Below are positions 1 through 7,502 of a DNA stretch of 25,470 nucleotides, piece by piece (position 1 is the stretch's first letter; the number at the start of each line of letters is the position of its first letter). Source of the DNA: CAYQTL01 sp964420405 (GTDB lineage Bacteria > Acidobacteriota > Thermoanaerobaculia > Thermoanaerobaculales > Sulfomarinibacteraceae); contig CAYQTL010000075.1 of NCBI GenBank assembly GCA_964420405.1, positions 1 through 25,470 of the forward strand. Reading direction: 5' to 3'. A program made the translations under genes and the position numbers. The notes beneath the pieces were generated by a model that saw only the letters and a program-made list of their open reading frames with translations, ran no database searches and was not told where the DNA came from.

Positions 1-280
1 CGGGCGTGTGCTTGCCGGCTGGAAGCCGGCGCTACGAGGGCTCACGCGGACCGGTACACGTAGCTGGGGCGTCGCTCCGTAGCGCCACCTTCCAGGTGGC
101 AGGCTTTGCAGGCCGATGCGCGCTCACGCAGATCGGTGCACGTCATTCGGGCGTGTGCTTGCCGGCTGGAAGCCGGCGCTACGAGGGCTCACGCGGACCG
201 GTGCACGTCATTCGGGCGTGTGCTTGCCGGCTGGAAGCCGGCGCTACGAGGAGCCGGCGCTACGGGAAGCCGGCGTACGA
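1..280. repeat. Cluster of palindromic repeats with a 65-bp tandem unit
   Basis: A unit beginning CGGGCGTGTGCTTGCCGGCT starts at 1, 148 and 213. The last two starts are 65 bp apart, so they form a direct tandem. Each unit carries GCCGGCT-GGA-AGCCGGC, a 7-bp stem with a 3-nt loop, followed by GGCGCTACG. Between the first two units (80-105) the related CGTAGCGCC-ACCTTCCAGGT-GGC lies in the opposite orientation. From about 245 the unit decays into partial GCCGGCGCTACG and GCCGGCGTACG copies. No credible coding frame covers this stretch; the frames through it translate the repeat. It resembles REP-like interspersed palindromes. Confidence 0.85.
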
Positions 281-304
281 GAGGTCGGCGCTGCGGAAGG
301 CCGG

Positions 305-323
305 TGCGGCGCGACGCGCCGCA
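305..323 (-). terminator. Hairpin after the methyltransferase gene
   Basis: TGCGGCGC-GAC-GCGCCGCA is a perfect 8-bp GC stem with a 3-nt loop. It starts 4 nt past the stop codon (328-330) of the leftward methyltransferase gene. There is no T-run, so it may act as an intrinsic-like or 3'-end-protecting hairpin; this role is inferred from position. Confidence 0.6.
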
Positions 324-327
324 GGCG

Positions 328-1107
328 TCACCCGGCGTCCTCGTCGTCCCGCAGCCGGGCGACGACGAACTCGTACGCGTAGGCCTCGAAGTGACGCCGG
401 TGCATCGCCGGCTCCTCGCCGATCCGTTCGAGGGCGGCGAGGGCCTCGGCGTCGCCGACCAGCTCCGCCCGAAGCTCGGCGACGCGGCGCTCCATCGGCG
501 TGTAGAAGTCGTCCCACCAGGCGGCGTCGGGAAGCGTGAAGTGGCCGAGAAGCTCGAAGCCGGCCGCCTCCACCGCCGCCAGGACATCCTCGACCCACCC
601 CATCGCCGGGTAGTCCTCGTCGAAGCCGGCCTTCACGTCCGCCGGCGGGTCGTCGGTCCGCCACACGGCGTCGGTGAAGGCCAGATGCCCCCCCGGGCGC
701 AGCAGCTGTCGACAGATCGCCAGCGCGCGCTCGAGGCCGACGTTGTACAACGCCCCCTCGGACCACACCAGGTCGAAGCTCGCCGGCGGAAACGGCGGCC
801 GCGCCATGTCGCCGACGAGCGCGTGGACGCGGTCCTCGAGCCCGCGCGCGTCGACCCGCTGCCGGAGCCGGACGACGCTCGGAGGGTGACGCTCGAGGGC
901 GACGATCGGGCCCGACGTGAGCTCGGCGAGGTGCAGCGTCTGGCCACCGGTGCCGGCGCCGAGGTCGACGGTCGCCGGCCGCGACGGGAGGTCCCGGCAC
1001 AGCGCGAGGGCGTGCTCGACCGACTCCCGGTTGCCGGGACCCTGGCGGGGCAGCGCCTCGTAGACCTCGAAGAACACCTCCCAGAAGCGCGGACCGGGCT
1101 CCTCCAT
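328..1107 (-). CDS. Class I SAM-dependent methyltransferase
   Basis: This is a 259-residue cytosolic enzyme expected to transfer a methyl group from S-adenosylmethionine to an unidentified small molecule. Motif I, VDLGAGTGG, lies at residues 47-55. The acidic motif II residue is E72 in IVALERHP. GDMARPPFPPASFDLVWSEG is the motif III/IV region, and LLRPGGHLAF is the usual post-IV strand. The architecture is that of Methyltransf_11/25 proteins. The reading frame stays open upstream to 1197, but the ATG at 1107 is chosen because GAGGAGG sits at the right distance before it and residue 1 starts the globular fold. It stands alone between two palindrome clusters with a hairpin just after its stop. 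The substrate cannot be told from sequence. Confidence 0.85.
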   Translation of the reverse strand: MEEPGPRFWEVFFEVYEALPRQGPGNRESVEHALALCRDLPSRPATVDLGAGTGGQTLHLAELTSGPIVALERHPPSVVRLRQRVDARGLEDRVHALVGDMARPPFPPASFDLVWSEGALYNVGLERALAICRQLLRPGGHLAFTDAVWRTDDPPADVKAGFDEDYPAMGWVEDVLAAVEAAGFELLGHFTLPDAAWWDDFYTPMERRVAELRAELVGDAEALAALERIGEEPAMHRRHFEAYAYEFVVARLRDDEDAG

Positions 1108-1203
1108 GGCGCGTGCCTCCTCTGCGACGGAGTATCGCACCGCCGGCTCGCACGACGGCAGCACGATCCAAGGAGCAGCTGCGCGACGCGCCGACACCGG
1201 CCC

Positions 1204-1345
1204 GTAGCGACACCTTCCAGGTGGCAGGCTTCGCAGACCATCGCGGGCTCGCGCGGAACGGGGTGCCGGACTTCAGACGTCTGCGTGCCGGCTGGAAGCC
1301 GGCGCTACGGGACGACGGCGCTACGGGACGATGGCGCTACCGCAC
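1204..1345. repeat. Second cluster of CTTCCAG palindromes, inverted pair
   Basis: CGTAGCGAC-ACCTTCCAGGT-GGC at about 1204-1226 faces a GCCGGCTGGAAGCCGGCGCTACG copy at about 1289-1311, followed by two short GGCGCTAC echoes to about 1340. Both are members of the family seen at 1-280. The 8-bp palindrome AGACGTCT lies between them. Together with the first cluster they flank the methyltransferase gene. The rest of 1108-1461 holds no gene that I can support. Confidence 0.8.
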
Positions 1346-1461
1346 GCGGGCGCTTCTACGAGCGGCCAGCTCGGCCGGCTTACGGCCCTGCAGCTTCTCC
1401 GGGATCTGGAGCTCTCACAGTATCCGATGGTGTGCGGGGAGCTGCGCGTCCCCTCCCCGTG

Positions 1462-1920
1462 TCAGGATTGCGGGGGATCGGTGTACCCCGCCGCCTGCAG
1501 CTCCTCGACGATCTCCTGGGCGATCTACTCGCCCCATCGCCGGCCTGCCTCCATCGACTCGGCGAGGACCTCAGGCTGCTTCCTGACCAGCTTGTGGCCG
1601 ACGGGGGACTCGGAGAAAGCGATGAGCTCGAGAATGTCCTGGTGGGTGAAATGGCGGTCCCACACCTCCACGACCAGCCGCTCACACTCCTCGGTGTCGA
1701 GCCGCTCCAGCATGCGGTCCCAGAACCCGGCCGGCACCTGAGGGAGCACTTCCCGTAACTGCTCCAGTTGAGGTTCGCCGTCCGCCGCGGTGAGCGGCGC
1801 GGCCCCGGGGCCAGGACCGATGCTTCGACGCCGTGGCGCCGCTCGCAGACTGGATCCTGCCGGACCATCCTGCGTGAGGGGGGTCAGCAGCTTGACGACA
1901 CGCTCCCGCCGAGGGCACCG
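1462..1920 (-). pseudogene. DUF2059 domain remnant with in-frame stop
   Basis: The minus-strand frame encodes a DUF2059-like helical domain. It includes FTHQDILELIAFSESPVGHK, which matches the family pattern of a helix followed by LIxFxxSPxGxK, and an MEAGRRWGE helix. A TAG at 1525-1527 interrupts this helix. The same frame then continues IAQEIVEELQAAGYTDPPQS to a TGA at 1462-1464, which is the expected family C-terminus. Upstream the frame is open to a TGA at 1921 but lacks an ATG; the only plausible internal start is a GTG at 1749, which would drop the front of the domain. The copy therefore has one nonsense codon and probably no start or signal peptide. DUF2059 proteins are usually exported and of unknown role. 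A base-call error at 1525 cannot be excluded. Confidence 0.65.
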
Positions 1921-1964
1921 TCACCTACCGGTCGGCGCGAGCGGTCGACGCGGCGTCGGAGCGC

Positions 1965-3455
1965 TCAGCCGGGTTCGCGGAGCGGGACGGCGAGACGGAT
2001 GAAGGCCCCGCCGACGCCCTGCACGAACCGGCTCTCGCCGCGCACGGGACCCTCGGCGATCTGCAGCTGGTAGGAGTTGTCGGTCGGCGGCAGCTCGAGG
2101 GGGGTCCCCGCATCGGTCGCGGGCCGCCGGCCGATCGGCTCCATGGTCGAATCGAGGGTGAGAAGCTCGAAGCCCGCCTCAGGCTCGACCGGCTCGAGCG
2201 CGGGCCCCCACCGGTCCGATGACCGGAACGCCCACGGCAGGATCTCGACCACGCCCGGGTGCGCCGGCTCGAGCGACCTGAGCTCGCGAGGCAGCTCGTC
2301 CTGGTCGGCGGCTTCGAGCGCGACCGAGGGCGTGCCGGCGACGTACAGCACCGCCTGACGGGTGCACTCGGCATCCCACGGCAGCGGCGCCCGCCAGCGC
2401 GCGAGGATCGCGCCGGCGTCGAGCTCGACGGCCTGCTTGCGGGCCACAAACAGCGCCGCCGAGACGGCCCACGGGTCCGACCGGCCCACCGCGGCAGCCA
2501 GGTCGATGCCGGGCAGCGCCCACTCCGAGCCTGCGCCGGCAGCGGCCTGGTGCGGACGGCCCACCGCGACCGCGAGGGCCAGCAGCCGCTCCGGCGGAAG
2601 ATCGCCCGCCGTCTCGACCCGATACCCGAGAACGTCCGGCCGGGCCGCGAGCCACTCTGCGACCTCGCGGATGCCCTCGACGGCGTACGACTCCTCGCCG
2701 GCCGGGAACGAGCCGCGCGCCGCGATCGCGTCCAGAGCCCGGGCGCGCACCGCGTCGATGGTCGCCGGCGCGACGCCCCGTACCCACATCTCCTCGACGC
2801 CCCGGACGACCTCGACCGCCCGCCCGTCCGTGATCATCGACGCATACGGCTCCGGCACCGCCCCGGAGGTCCCGGATGCGGGCCCGGAGTGCTCTCGGAA
2901 CCGCCACCGGGCATCCTCTCTCACCAGTGAGCCGAGCCGTCGCCACGGCGCCGTGTCGGCTCCCTCCGCGATGACGCGGGCCCGGACCTCGAGCGGGCCC
3001 TCGACCGACGGCGCCGGCCGGAGCGCCCAGCTGACCGTGAGCCATCCGTCCCGCCGAACGGTGACGCTGTCGGGCACCAGGGCGAAGCCTCCGGAGGCGA
3101 CCTCCCACTCGCCCTCGATGCCGGCGCTCACGGTCGTCCCGGCGTCGAGGTCGACGACGCCGAACGCCTCCGGCGGCACGGGGTTGGCACGGGAGGAGGC
3201 GTTGTACAGCGCGCGGAACACCTCGCGGCCCGCGTCGTCGACCAGGGACAGCTCGACGCGGCCGTGGCTGGGGAACGGGTCGGGCTCAGGCACCTGCGCG
3301 GCCAGCAGCAGGACGCCATCGTCGTCGAGCCACGCCGACGGCCCGGGGACGATCTCGACCTCGGTCACGGGCCCCGCCGGCGCGCACGAGCCGGCGACGA
3401 CGAGCGCCGCCAGGCCCGCGGCGGCGAGCAGGCCGACCGCCGGGCGGCTCACCAT
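1965..3455 (-). CDS. Lipoprotein of unknown function
   Basis: This is a 496-residue protein I do not recognise. The N-terminus is a signal peptide with a hydrophobic run LLAAAGLAALVV and a lipobox-like AGSC, giving a candidate lipidated Cys24; Ala at -3 is a less common lipobox residue. The rest is soluble. Residues of roughly 30-200 look beta-rich (VEIVPGPSAWLDDDGVLLLA, VELSLVDDAGREVF), and the middle looks helical and rich in Ala and Arg. No catalytic motif was seen. The start ATG overlaps the stop of the upstream membrane-protein gene by 7 nt (ATGGTGA), which implies translational coupling and a shared envelope role. It ends 44 nt before the DUF2059 remnant on the same strand. Confidence 0.7.
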   Translation of the reverse strand: MVSRPAVGLLAAAGLAALVVAGSCAPAGPVTEVEIVPGPSAWLDDDGVLLLAAQVPEPDPFPSHGRVELSLVDDAGREVFRALYNASSRANPVPPEAFGVVDLDAGTTVSAGIEGEWEVASGGFALVPDSVTVRRDGWLTVSWALRPAPSVEGPLEVRARVIAEGADTAPWRRLGSLVREDARWRFREHSGPASGTSGAVPEPYASMITDGRAVEVVRGVEEMWVRGVAPATIDAVRARALDAIAARGSFPAGEESYAVEGIREVAEWLAARPDVLGYRVETAGDLPPERLLALAVAVGRPHQAAAGAGSEWALPGIDLAAAVGRSDPWAVSAALFVARKQAVELDAGAILARWRAPLPWDAECTRQAVLYVAGTPSVALEAADQDELPRELRSLEPAHPGVVEILPWAFRSSDRWGPALEPVEPEAGFELLTLDSTMEPIGRRPATDAGTPLELPPTDNSYQLQIAEGPVRGESRFVQGVGGAFIRLAVPLREPG

Positions 3456-4783
3456 CCCTCCACGGCGTCGACCAGCGCACTCTTCTCCGGGGGCGCGTGG
3501 GTCCGCAGCGCCTCCACGATCGCCCGCTTGCGCCGGCGGGAAGTCGGCTCGTTGACGGTCAGCGTCCGGTCGCCGCCGGTCAGCTCGAGCACCTGCTGCA
3601 GGCTGCGGAAGTCGACGACCGTGAACGAGGCCGGGTTGCGCTGCTCCCTGAGCTGCACGTCCTCGAGCTCATCCCACCGGATCGAGCTCGATCCGATCGC
3701 GCCGAGCACGGTCACGGCTTCGGCGTCGACCCGCACGCGCTGCGACGACAGGCCCGTGAAGACCAGCGTCAGCAGCGGGAGCGCCACGAGCAGCGCCGGC
3801 AGCGCGACAAAGTGGAGCGCCGTGAAGTCCTGATCGGACGGCCACTCCGGCTCCAGTCCCAGGAGCGACGGCTGGCCCGCGATCCCGGCCCAGGCACCGT
3901 CGAGCACGAGCCCGACGGCGAACACGGCGCCGGCGACGAGAATCAGGTCGCAGAAGACCGCGAACCCGGTCGGCGCGACCGAAATCCCACCGCGGGACGC
4001 GGCGACCCTGTATCCGCCCGCGAGGAGGACCAGGCCCACGAGCAGCGCCACGGCGCCGATGACCCGGGCTGCCGCCGGCAGCCACGGCGTCGAGAGGTTC
4101 CAGCCGACCGGCTCGGTCGTCACGCCACCGCGGAGCAGGTGTTGTCCGAGCACGAACTCCGGGCCGAAGCCGCGGTCGTCGAGCACGCGGCGGTGGAACC
4201 CCCGCAGCTCCCGCGGCTCGACGCCGCTCCGCAGCTCGGCGGGGACCTCGCCGGCCGTCGCCCGCGCGACGGCGGCGGCGACCGCCGGGTACGGCTCCAG
4301 GTCGGCGACGGACAGTCTTCTGAGGGGCTCCAGATCGGGGTCCTCCCACGCGCCCAGGCGCTCGGCCTCGAAGCACACCTGGCCGCCGCCGGAACCGCCG
4401 TCGCTCCGTTCAACCGCCGCGATCCGGTGCACGCCCTCCTCGAACGCGTAGCCCGCGCCGGCGCCGTCGCCTCCGGCGAAGCGGCCGATCACGGCCTGCC
4501 ACTGGTCGCCCGGCACACACCGCCCTCCCGATCGGCTCATCAGCGACAGCAGCGCCTCCCGGAGCTCGTCGTGCCCCTCGAGGTCGTCGTACCCGATGAC
4601 GGCGAACGCGCCGCCGAACCGCGCCCGCGCATCGTCCGGCGTGAGCGGCGCGGCCGAGACCTCGAGCCACACCACCTCCTGCTCCCGCTCGCCCGCCAGC
4701 CCGTCGGGGAACGGGAGGAAGAGCATCGAGAGTCCGAGCGCGATCGCGAGGACGGCCGCCAACTTGCGAAGCCACAGCATCAA
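3449..4783 (-). CDS. Four-helix membrane protein with PH-like C-terminal domain
   Basis: This 444-residue protein is of unknown function. A membrane segment at residues 8-25 is followed by an extracytoplasmic region of about 200 residues with Cys89 and Cys137, a possible disulfide pair. Three more membrane segments lie near 236-262, 272-297 and 320-343. The tail (about 345-430) runs as alternating strands ending in a helix: VRVDAEAVTVLG, SIRWDELEDVQLRE, FTVVDFRSL, then a Lys/Arg-rich helix. This is the pattern of the bacterial PH-like domains found after membrane helices. The start is the ATG at 4783, with GGAG about 8 nt upstream; a second Met follows at once. It is the first gene of a two-gene leftward unit with the lipoprotein, diverging from the gene at 4983. 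Confidence 0.7.
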   Translation of the reverse strand: MMLWLRKLAAVLAIALGLSMLFLPFPDGLAGEREQEVVWLEVSAAPLTPDDARARFGGAFAVIGYDDLEGHDELREALLSLMSRSGGRCVPGDQWQAVIGRFAGGDGAGAGYAFEEGVHRIAAVERSDGGSGGGQVCFEAERLGAWEDPDLEPLRRLSVADLEPYPAVAAAVARATAGEVPAELRSGVEPRELRGFHRRVLDDRGFGPEFVLGQHLLRGGVTTEPVGWNLSTPWLPAAARVIGAVALLVGLVLLAGGYRVAASRGGISVAPTGFAVFCDLILVAGAVFAVGLVLDGAWAGIAGQPSLLGLEPEWPSDQDFTALHFVALPALLVALPLLTLVFTGLSSQRVRVDAEAVTVLGAIGSSSIRWDELEDVQLREQRNPASFTVVDFRSLQQVLELTGGDRTLTVNEPTSRRRKRAIVEALRTHAPPEKSALVDAVEGW

Positions 4784-4982
4784 GGGTCTCCGTAGACGGT
4801 CCGGGTCGTGCCGCGATCCATCCTACAGGTTCCGCGCCACGAGCCGGAGGAAACCCCTCGCGCCGCCGATGATCTACACGGAGACTCGATCGCGACTATG
4901 GCCACCGATGCAGAGACTCATGCTGAATGAGGACATGGTAGATTGAGACCAGCACTCGAGCACGGGTCTCAGGGGGGCGATC
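4784..4982. other. Divergent intergenic region, presumed promoters
   Basis: This 199-bp gap separates the leftward membrane-protein gene from the rightward exported-protein gene, so both promoters should lie here. The right half is visibly less GC-rich than its surroundings. A TAGATT at about 4940 could be a -10 hexamer for the rightward gene, but I see no good -35 partner. A 25-codon frame at 4869-4946 was considered and rejected. Confidence 0.4.
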
Positions 4983-6338
4983 ATGGCACGAAGGGCGCTC
5001 GGTCTGGCGGTGGTATTGCTGGTGTGCATGGCGGGCCCGGCGGGAGCCCAGGAGCACATGACCACCTCCGAGCTGGAGGCGAGGTTCGGCACGTTCATGA
5101 GCCTCTACACGATCGCGGCCGGCTCGGGCGACTACGACACCGCCGAGACGCACTGGAACGTGATGCGCGAGGCGGCGCGGACGCTGGTCGGCCGCGGCCT
5201 GACCCGGTACGCATCCTACGACCGGCCGATGGACCGGCCGGACGCCCGGCCCCGGGTGACGCCGGTCGTTCCCGATCCGCCACCCACGCCCGAACCGGCG
5301 CGTCCGGTGACGGTGCAGATCGCCCCCGAGCTCGAGATCGAGGTCGACGCCGGCTGCTACGAGCCGGTCGTCGTCGGCGTCGACGAGAGCCAGACGGGCT
5401 TCGAGGAGGACCTGACCGAGATCGAGCTGGTGGTCTACGCCCGGCTGCTCGACCGCAACGGCGTGCCCGTGGCCACCGACAGCCTTGCCATCGAGCCGAA
5501 CGTCGACGGCGCCGAGGTCCACATCCAGAGCCTCTCCGAGTTCACGGTCACCCTGGTGACGCAGGGCTTCGAGAACCTGCGGGTTGCGATGGACCTCGTG
5601 CTCGATGGACCGTGCCTCGTCGTCGACCCCGTCGTCGTCGGCCTCGGCACCCTGTATCCCGGCACCGAGGCGTACTCATCGTTCGCCGTCGCCAACACCT
5701 GCGACGCGCCGCTCGAGATGACGATGCCGACCGGACCGGAACTGACCTTCGACGTGCGGGACTGCAGCGGCGGGACGACGAACCTCGGGTCCGCCGTCCA
5801 GGGCGACGACCAACGAGCGCTTCTCGGTCCGGACGCTCGGTGCGAGATCCGGGTGACGTGGCGGCCGGAGGCCCCAGACGTCCTCAACTCGTCGCACGTG
5901 ATCTCCACCGACGAGGACCTGCCCCTCGACTGCTGGCCGAACGTGCGGGTGGTGGGGACGAGCAGCGACTGCCTCATGGCGCAGCCGCGGGAGCTCCGCT
6001 TCGATCGGAAGGTGTTCGACGTCGGGACGACGGGCGGCCTGGCGATCGAGCTGAGCAACGCCTGCACCGACCGCGAGGTGACGATCGAGGGCTTCCAGAT
6101 CACCGGCCCCCATCAGAACGACTTCCGGCTCGGCACTGTGCGGTATGACGGGGCGTCGGACCAGGGCGGTGCGACGGTTCTGCACCCCGAGGGCGTCATC
6201 CGCGCGTTGATGGAGTTCACGCCTTCCGGCGACGGTTTCCGAGTGGCGACGTACACCTTCTGGATTGCCGATCCGGACACGCCGGCGGTCCGCATTCCGA
6301 TGACCGGCCTCGCCGAGGACCCGGCCGGAGCACCGTAG
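4983..6338 (+). CDS. Exported protein with two ASH-like beta-sandwich domains
   Basis: This 451-residue protein has a clear signal peptide, with hydrophobic ALGLAVVLLVCMAGPAGA cleaved near AGAQ at residue 23. A short helical region (25-75) and a Pro/Arg-rich linker (80-110) follow. The remainder is beta-rich. Two segments begin alike, CLVVDPVVVGLGTLYPGTEA (211-230) and CLMAQPRELRFDRKVFDVGT (330-349), each followed by a strand ending in NTC or NAC. This matches the ASH/HYDIN-type immunoglobulin fold of bacterial surface proteins. Paired cysteines suggest disulfides in the periplasm or outside. The start ATG has GGGGGG about 5 nt before it. No enzyme motif is present; a structural or binding role is inferred. 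Confidence 0.7.
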   Translation: MARRALGLAVVLLVCMAGPAGAQEHMTTSELEARFGTFMSLYTIAAGSGDYDTAETHWNVMREAARTLVGRGLTRYASYDRPMDRPDARPRVTPVVPDPPPTPEPARPVTVQIAPELEIEVDAGCYEPVVVGVDESQTGFEEDLTEIELVVYARLLDRNGVPVATDSLAIEPNVDGAEVHIQSLSEFTVTLVTQGFENLRVAMDLVLDGPCLVVDPVVVGLGTLYPGTEAYSSFAVANTCDAPLEMTMPTGPELTFDVRDCSGGTTNLGSAVQGDDQRALLGPDARCEIRVTWRPEAPDVLNSSHVISTDEDLPLDCWPNVRVVGTSSDCLMAQPRELRFDRKVFDVGTTGGLAIELSNACTDREVTIEGFQITGPHQNDFRLGTVRYDGASDQGGATVLHPEGVIRALMEFTPSGDGFRVATYTFWIADPDTPAVRIPMTGLAEDPAGAP

Positions 6339-6375
6339 GCCCGTGCCACGGCCGGGAACGGGAACGGAGGACACC

Positions 6376-6756
6376 ATGCACCGAGGCAGCTGTCTGTGTG
6401 GCAAGGTGCGGTTCGAGATCGACGGCGAGCTCGGCCCGCCGGACGCGTGTCACTGCTCCCAGTGCCGCAAGCAGTCGGGACACTACTGGGCCGCGTCGGA
6501 GGTGCCCCGGGCGGCGCTGACGGTCCACGGCGGCGAGCACCTCACCTGGTACCGCTCCTCGGAGGAGGCCCGACGCGGGTTCTGCTCGGTCTGCGGCTCG
6601 TTCCTGCTGTGGGACCCGTTCCGGAAGGACACGGTCGGGGTCGGGATGGGAGCGTTCGACTCCCCTACCGGAGCGCGCCTCGCGCGACACATCTTCGTCG
6701 CCGACAAGGGCGACTACTACGACATCGCCGACGGCCTGCCGCAGAACCCGCAGTAA
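6376..6756 (+). CDS. GFA/CENP-V family zinc-binding protein
   Basis: This 126-residue protein belongs to the glutathione-dependent formaldehyde-activating (GFA) enzyme fold. The zinc-binding cysteines are all present: CLC (C6, C8), CHCSQC (C25, C27, C30) and CSVC (C70, C73). The family also shows GSCLCGKVRFEIDGE at its N-terminus and a FLLWDP strand, both seen here. The frame is open from 6343, but the ATG at 6376 is chosen because GGAGG lies 5 nt upstream and MHRGSCLCG is the family start. Family membership is firm. The actual substrate is not, because most homologues are not proven to act on formaldehyde-glutathione. It lies 37 nt after the ASH-domain gene and could be co-transcribed. Confidence 0.9.
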   Translation: MHRGSCLCGKVRFEIDGELGPPDACHCSQCRKQSGHYWAASEVPRAALTVHGGEHLTWYRSSEEARRGFCSVCGSFLLWDPFRKDTVGVGMGAFDSPTGARLARHIFVADKGDYYDIADGLPQNPQ

Positions 6757-6900
6757 CCCGGACGCGTCGGCCGCACGCCACGGACGGCTCGCGCACCGCG
6801 GCCGCATGCACGCTCCCCCACACACCTTGATCGTCTCCTCCCGGGGCGGGTACGGTGCCGGAGGCGACAGCGCGCGACGCACCGTGAAGGAGGCCGGCCG
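6757..6900. other. Short intergenic region
   Basis: This 144-bp region between two rightward genes shows no clear hairpin with a T-run and no convincing sigma-70 pair. It contains the AAGGAGG ribosome binding site (about 6887-6893) of the next gene. Confidence 0.3.
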
Positions 6901-7260
6901 ATGCTGCAGTGTCAATGCCTGAAGATCCCGGTTCGCGAGGGGTCCGCGCCGAAGCTGCGGACCTGGATCGCAGGGCTCGCGGGGCGCGAGCGCGAGGTGC
7001 TGGAGGCCCTCGAGTCCGAGGGGATCCACGACGAGGCCGTGTTCCTGTCCAGCGAGCCGTCGGGCGACTCCCTCTACCTGTACTCCCGGGCCGCCGACCT
7101 CGCGGCCGCCGGTGCCGCGTTCCAGCGGTCGACCCTGGACGTGGACGTGGAGTTCAAGCAGCTGCTGCAGGAGTGTCTCGACCTCGAGAATGCGACACCA
7201 CTCCGTCTGCTCTTCGCCGCCGATCTCGCCACGGGGGACGTCCGAGCGCCCGCGGAGTGA
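6901..7260 (+). CDS. DUF6176 family protein
   Basis: This 119-residue soluble protein has a ferredoxin-like alpha/beta pattern. A strand carrying CLKIPVREG is followed by a helix KLRTWIAGLAGREREVLEAL, a strand EAVFLSSEPSGDSLYLYSRA and a second helix before VEFKQLLQECLDLENATPL. This is the arrangement I associate with DUF6176, an uncharacterised family resembling small antibiotic-monooxygenase-like dimers. The start ATG has AAGGAGG 7 nt upstream. No catalytic residues are known for the family. The neighbours give no firm hint of role. Confidence 0.65.
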   Translation: MLQCQCLKIPVREGSAPKLRTWIAGLAGREREVLEALESEGIHDEAVFLSSEPSGDSLYLYSRAADLAAAGAAFQRSTLDVDVEFKQLLQECLDLENATPLRLLFAADLATGDVRAPAE

Positions 7261-7390
7261 CCCCGGCGCTGCCCGTCCTCGGCTCGGCGTGGGGCGACAG
7301 CGGCGTTTGAGACGTCCCCGGCACGCCTGCCTTCGCCCGGGATTCGCTGCGCACCTCACGTCGTCTTGACATTGGACGGCCACGCTGCAG

Positions 7391-7418
7391 CTGAAAGAAT
7401 GTGGCCATGGACTATACT
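7391..7418 (+). promoter_or_regulatory. Candidate sigma-70 promoter for the protease gene
   Basis: CTGAAA (7391-7396) and TATACT (7413-7418, 5 of 6 to consensus) are separated by 16 nt in a locally AT-richer patch. Transcription from here would leave a leader of about 75-80 nt before the ATG at 7503. A lone TTGACA at 7366-7371 has no -10 at a proper distance. Confidence 0.45.
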
Positions 7419-7502
7419 TCGTCGCAGAACACGCATCGTTCCTGGCTGTCCGGTCTGCGGCACGGCGCCGTCGCGCCCCGCGCAGAGAAGGGGAAAGTGG
7501 TG

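Noticed and set aside
148..280. A CRISPR array
   Set aside because: The repeats are directly adjacent with no unique spacers, the unit contains its own palindrome, and no cas genes are present.
106..1758. A 550-codon plus-strand frame across the methyltransferase
   Set aside because: It begins inside the palindromic repeats, runs antisense to a gene with clear SAM motifs, and crosses the second repeat cluster.
4869..4946. A 25-codon frame with ATG in the divergent gap
   Set aside because: The GGAGGAAA upstream is too far from the ATG, no signal or motif is present, and the location fits promoter DNA.
7366..7371. TTGACA as the -35 box of the protease gene
   Set aside because: No -10-like hexamer lies 16-18 nt downstream; the CTGAAA/TATACT pair further on is better.
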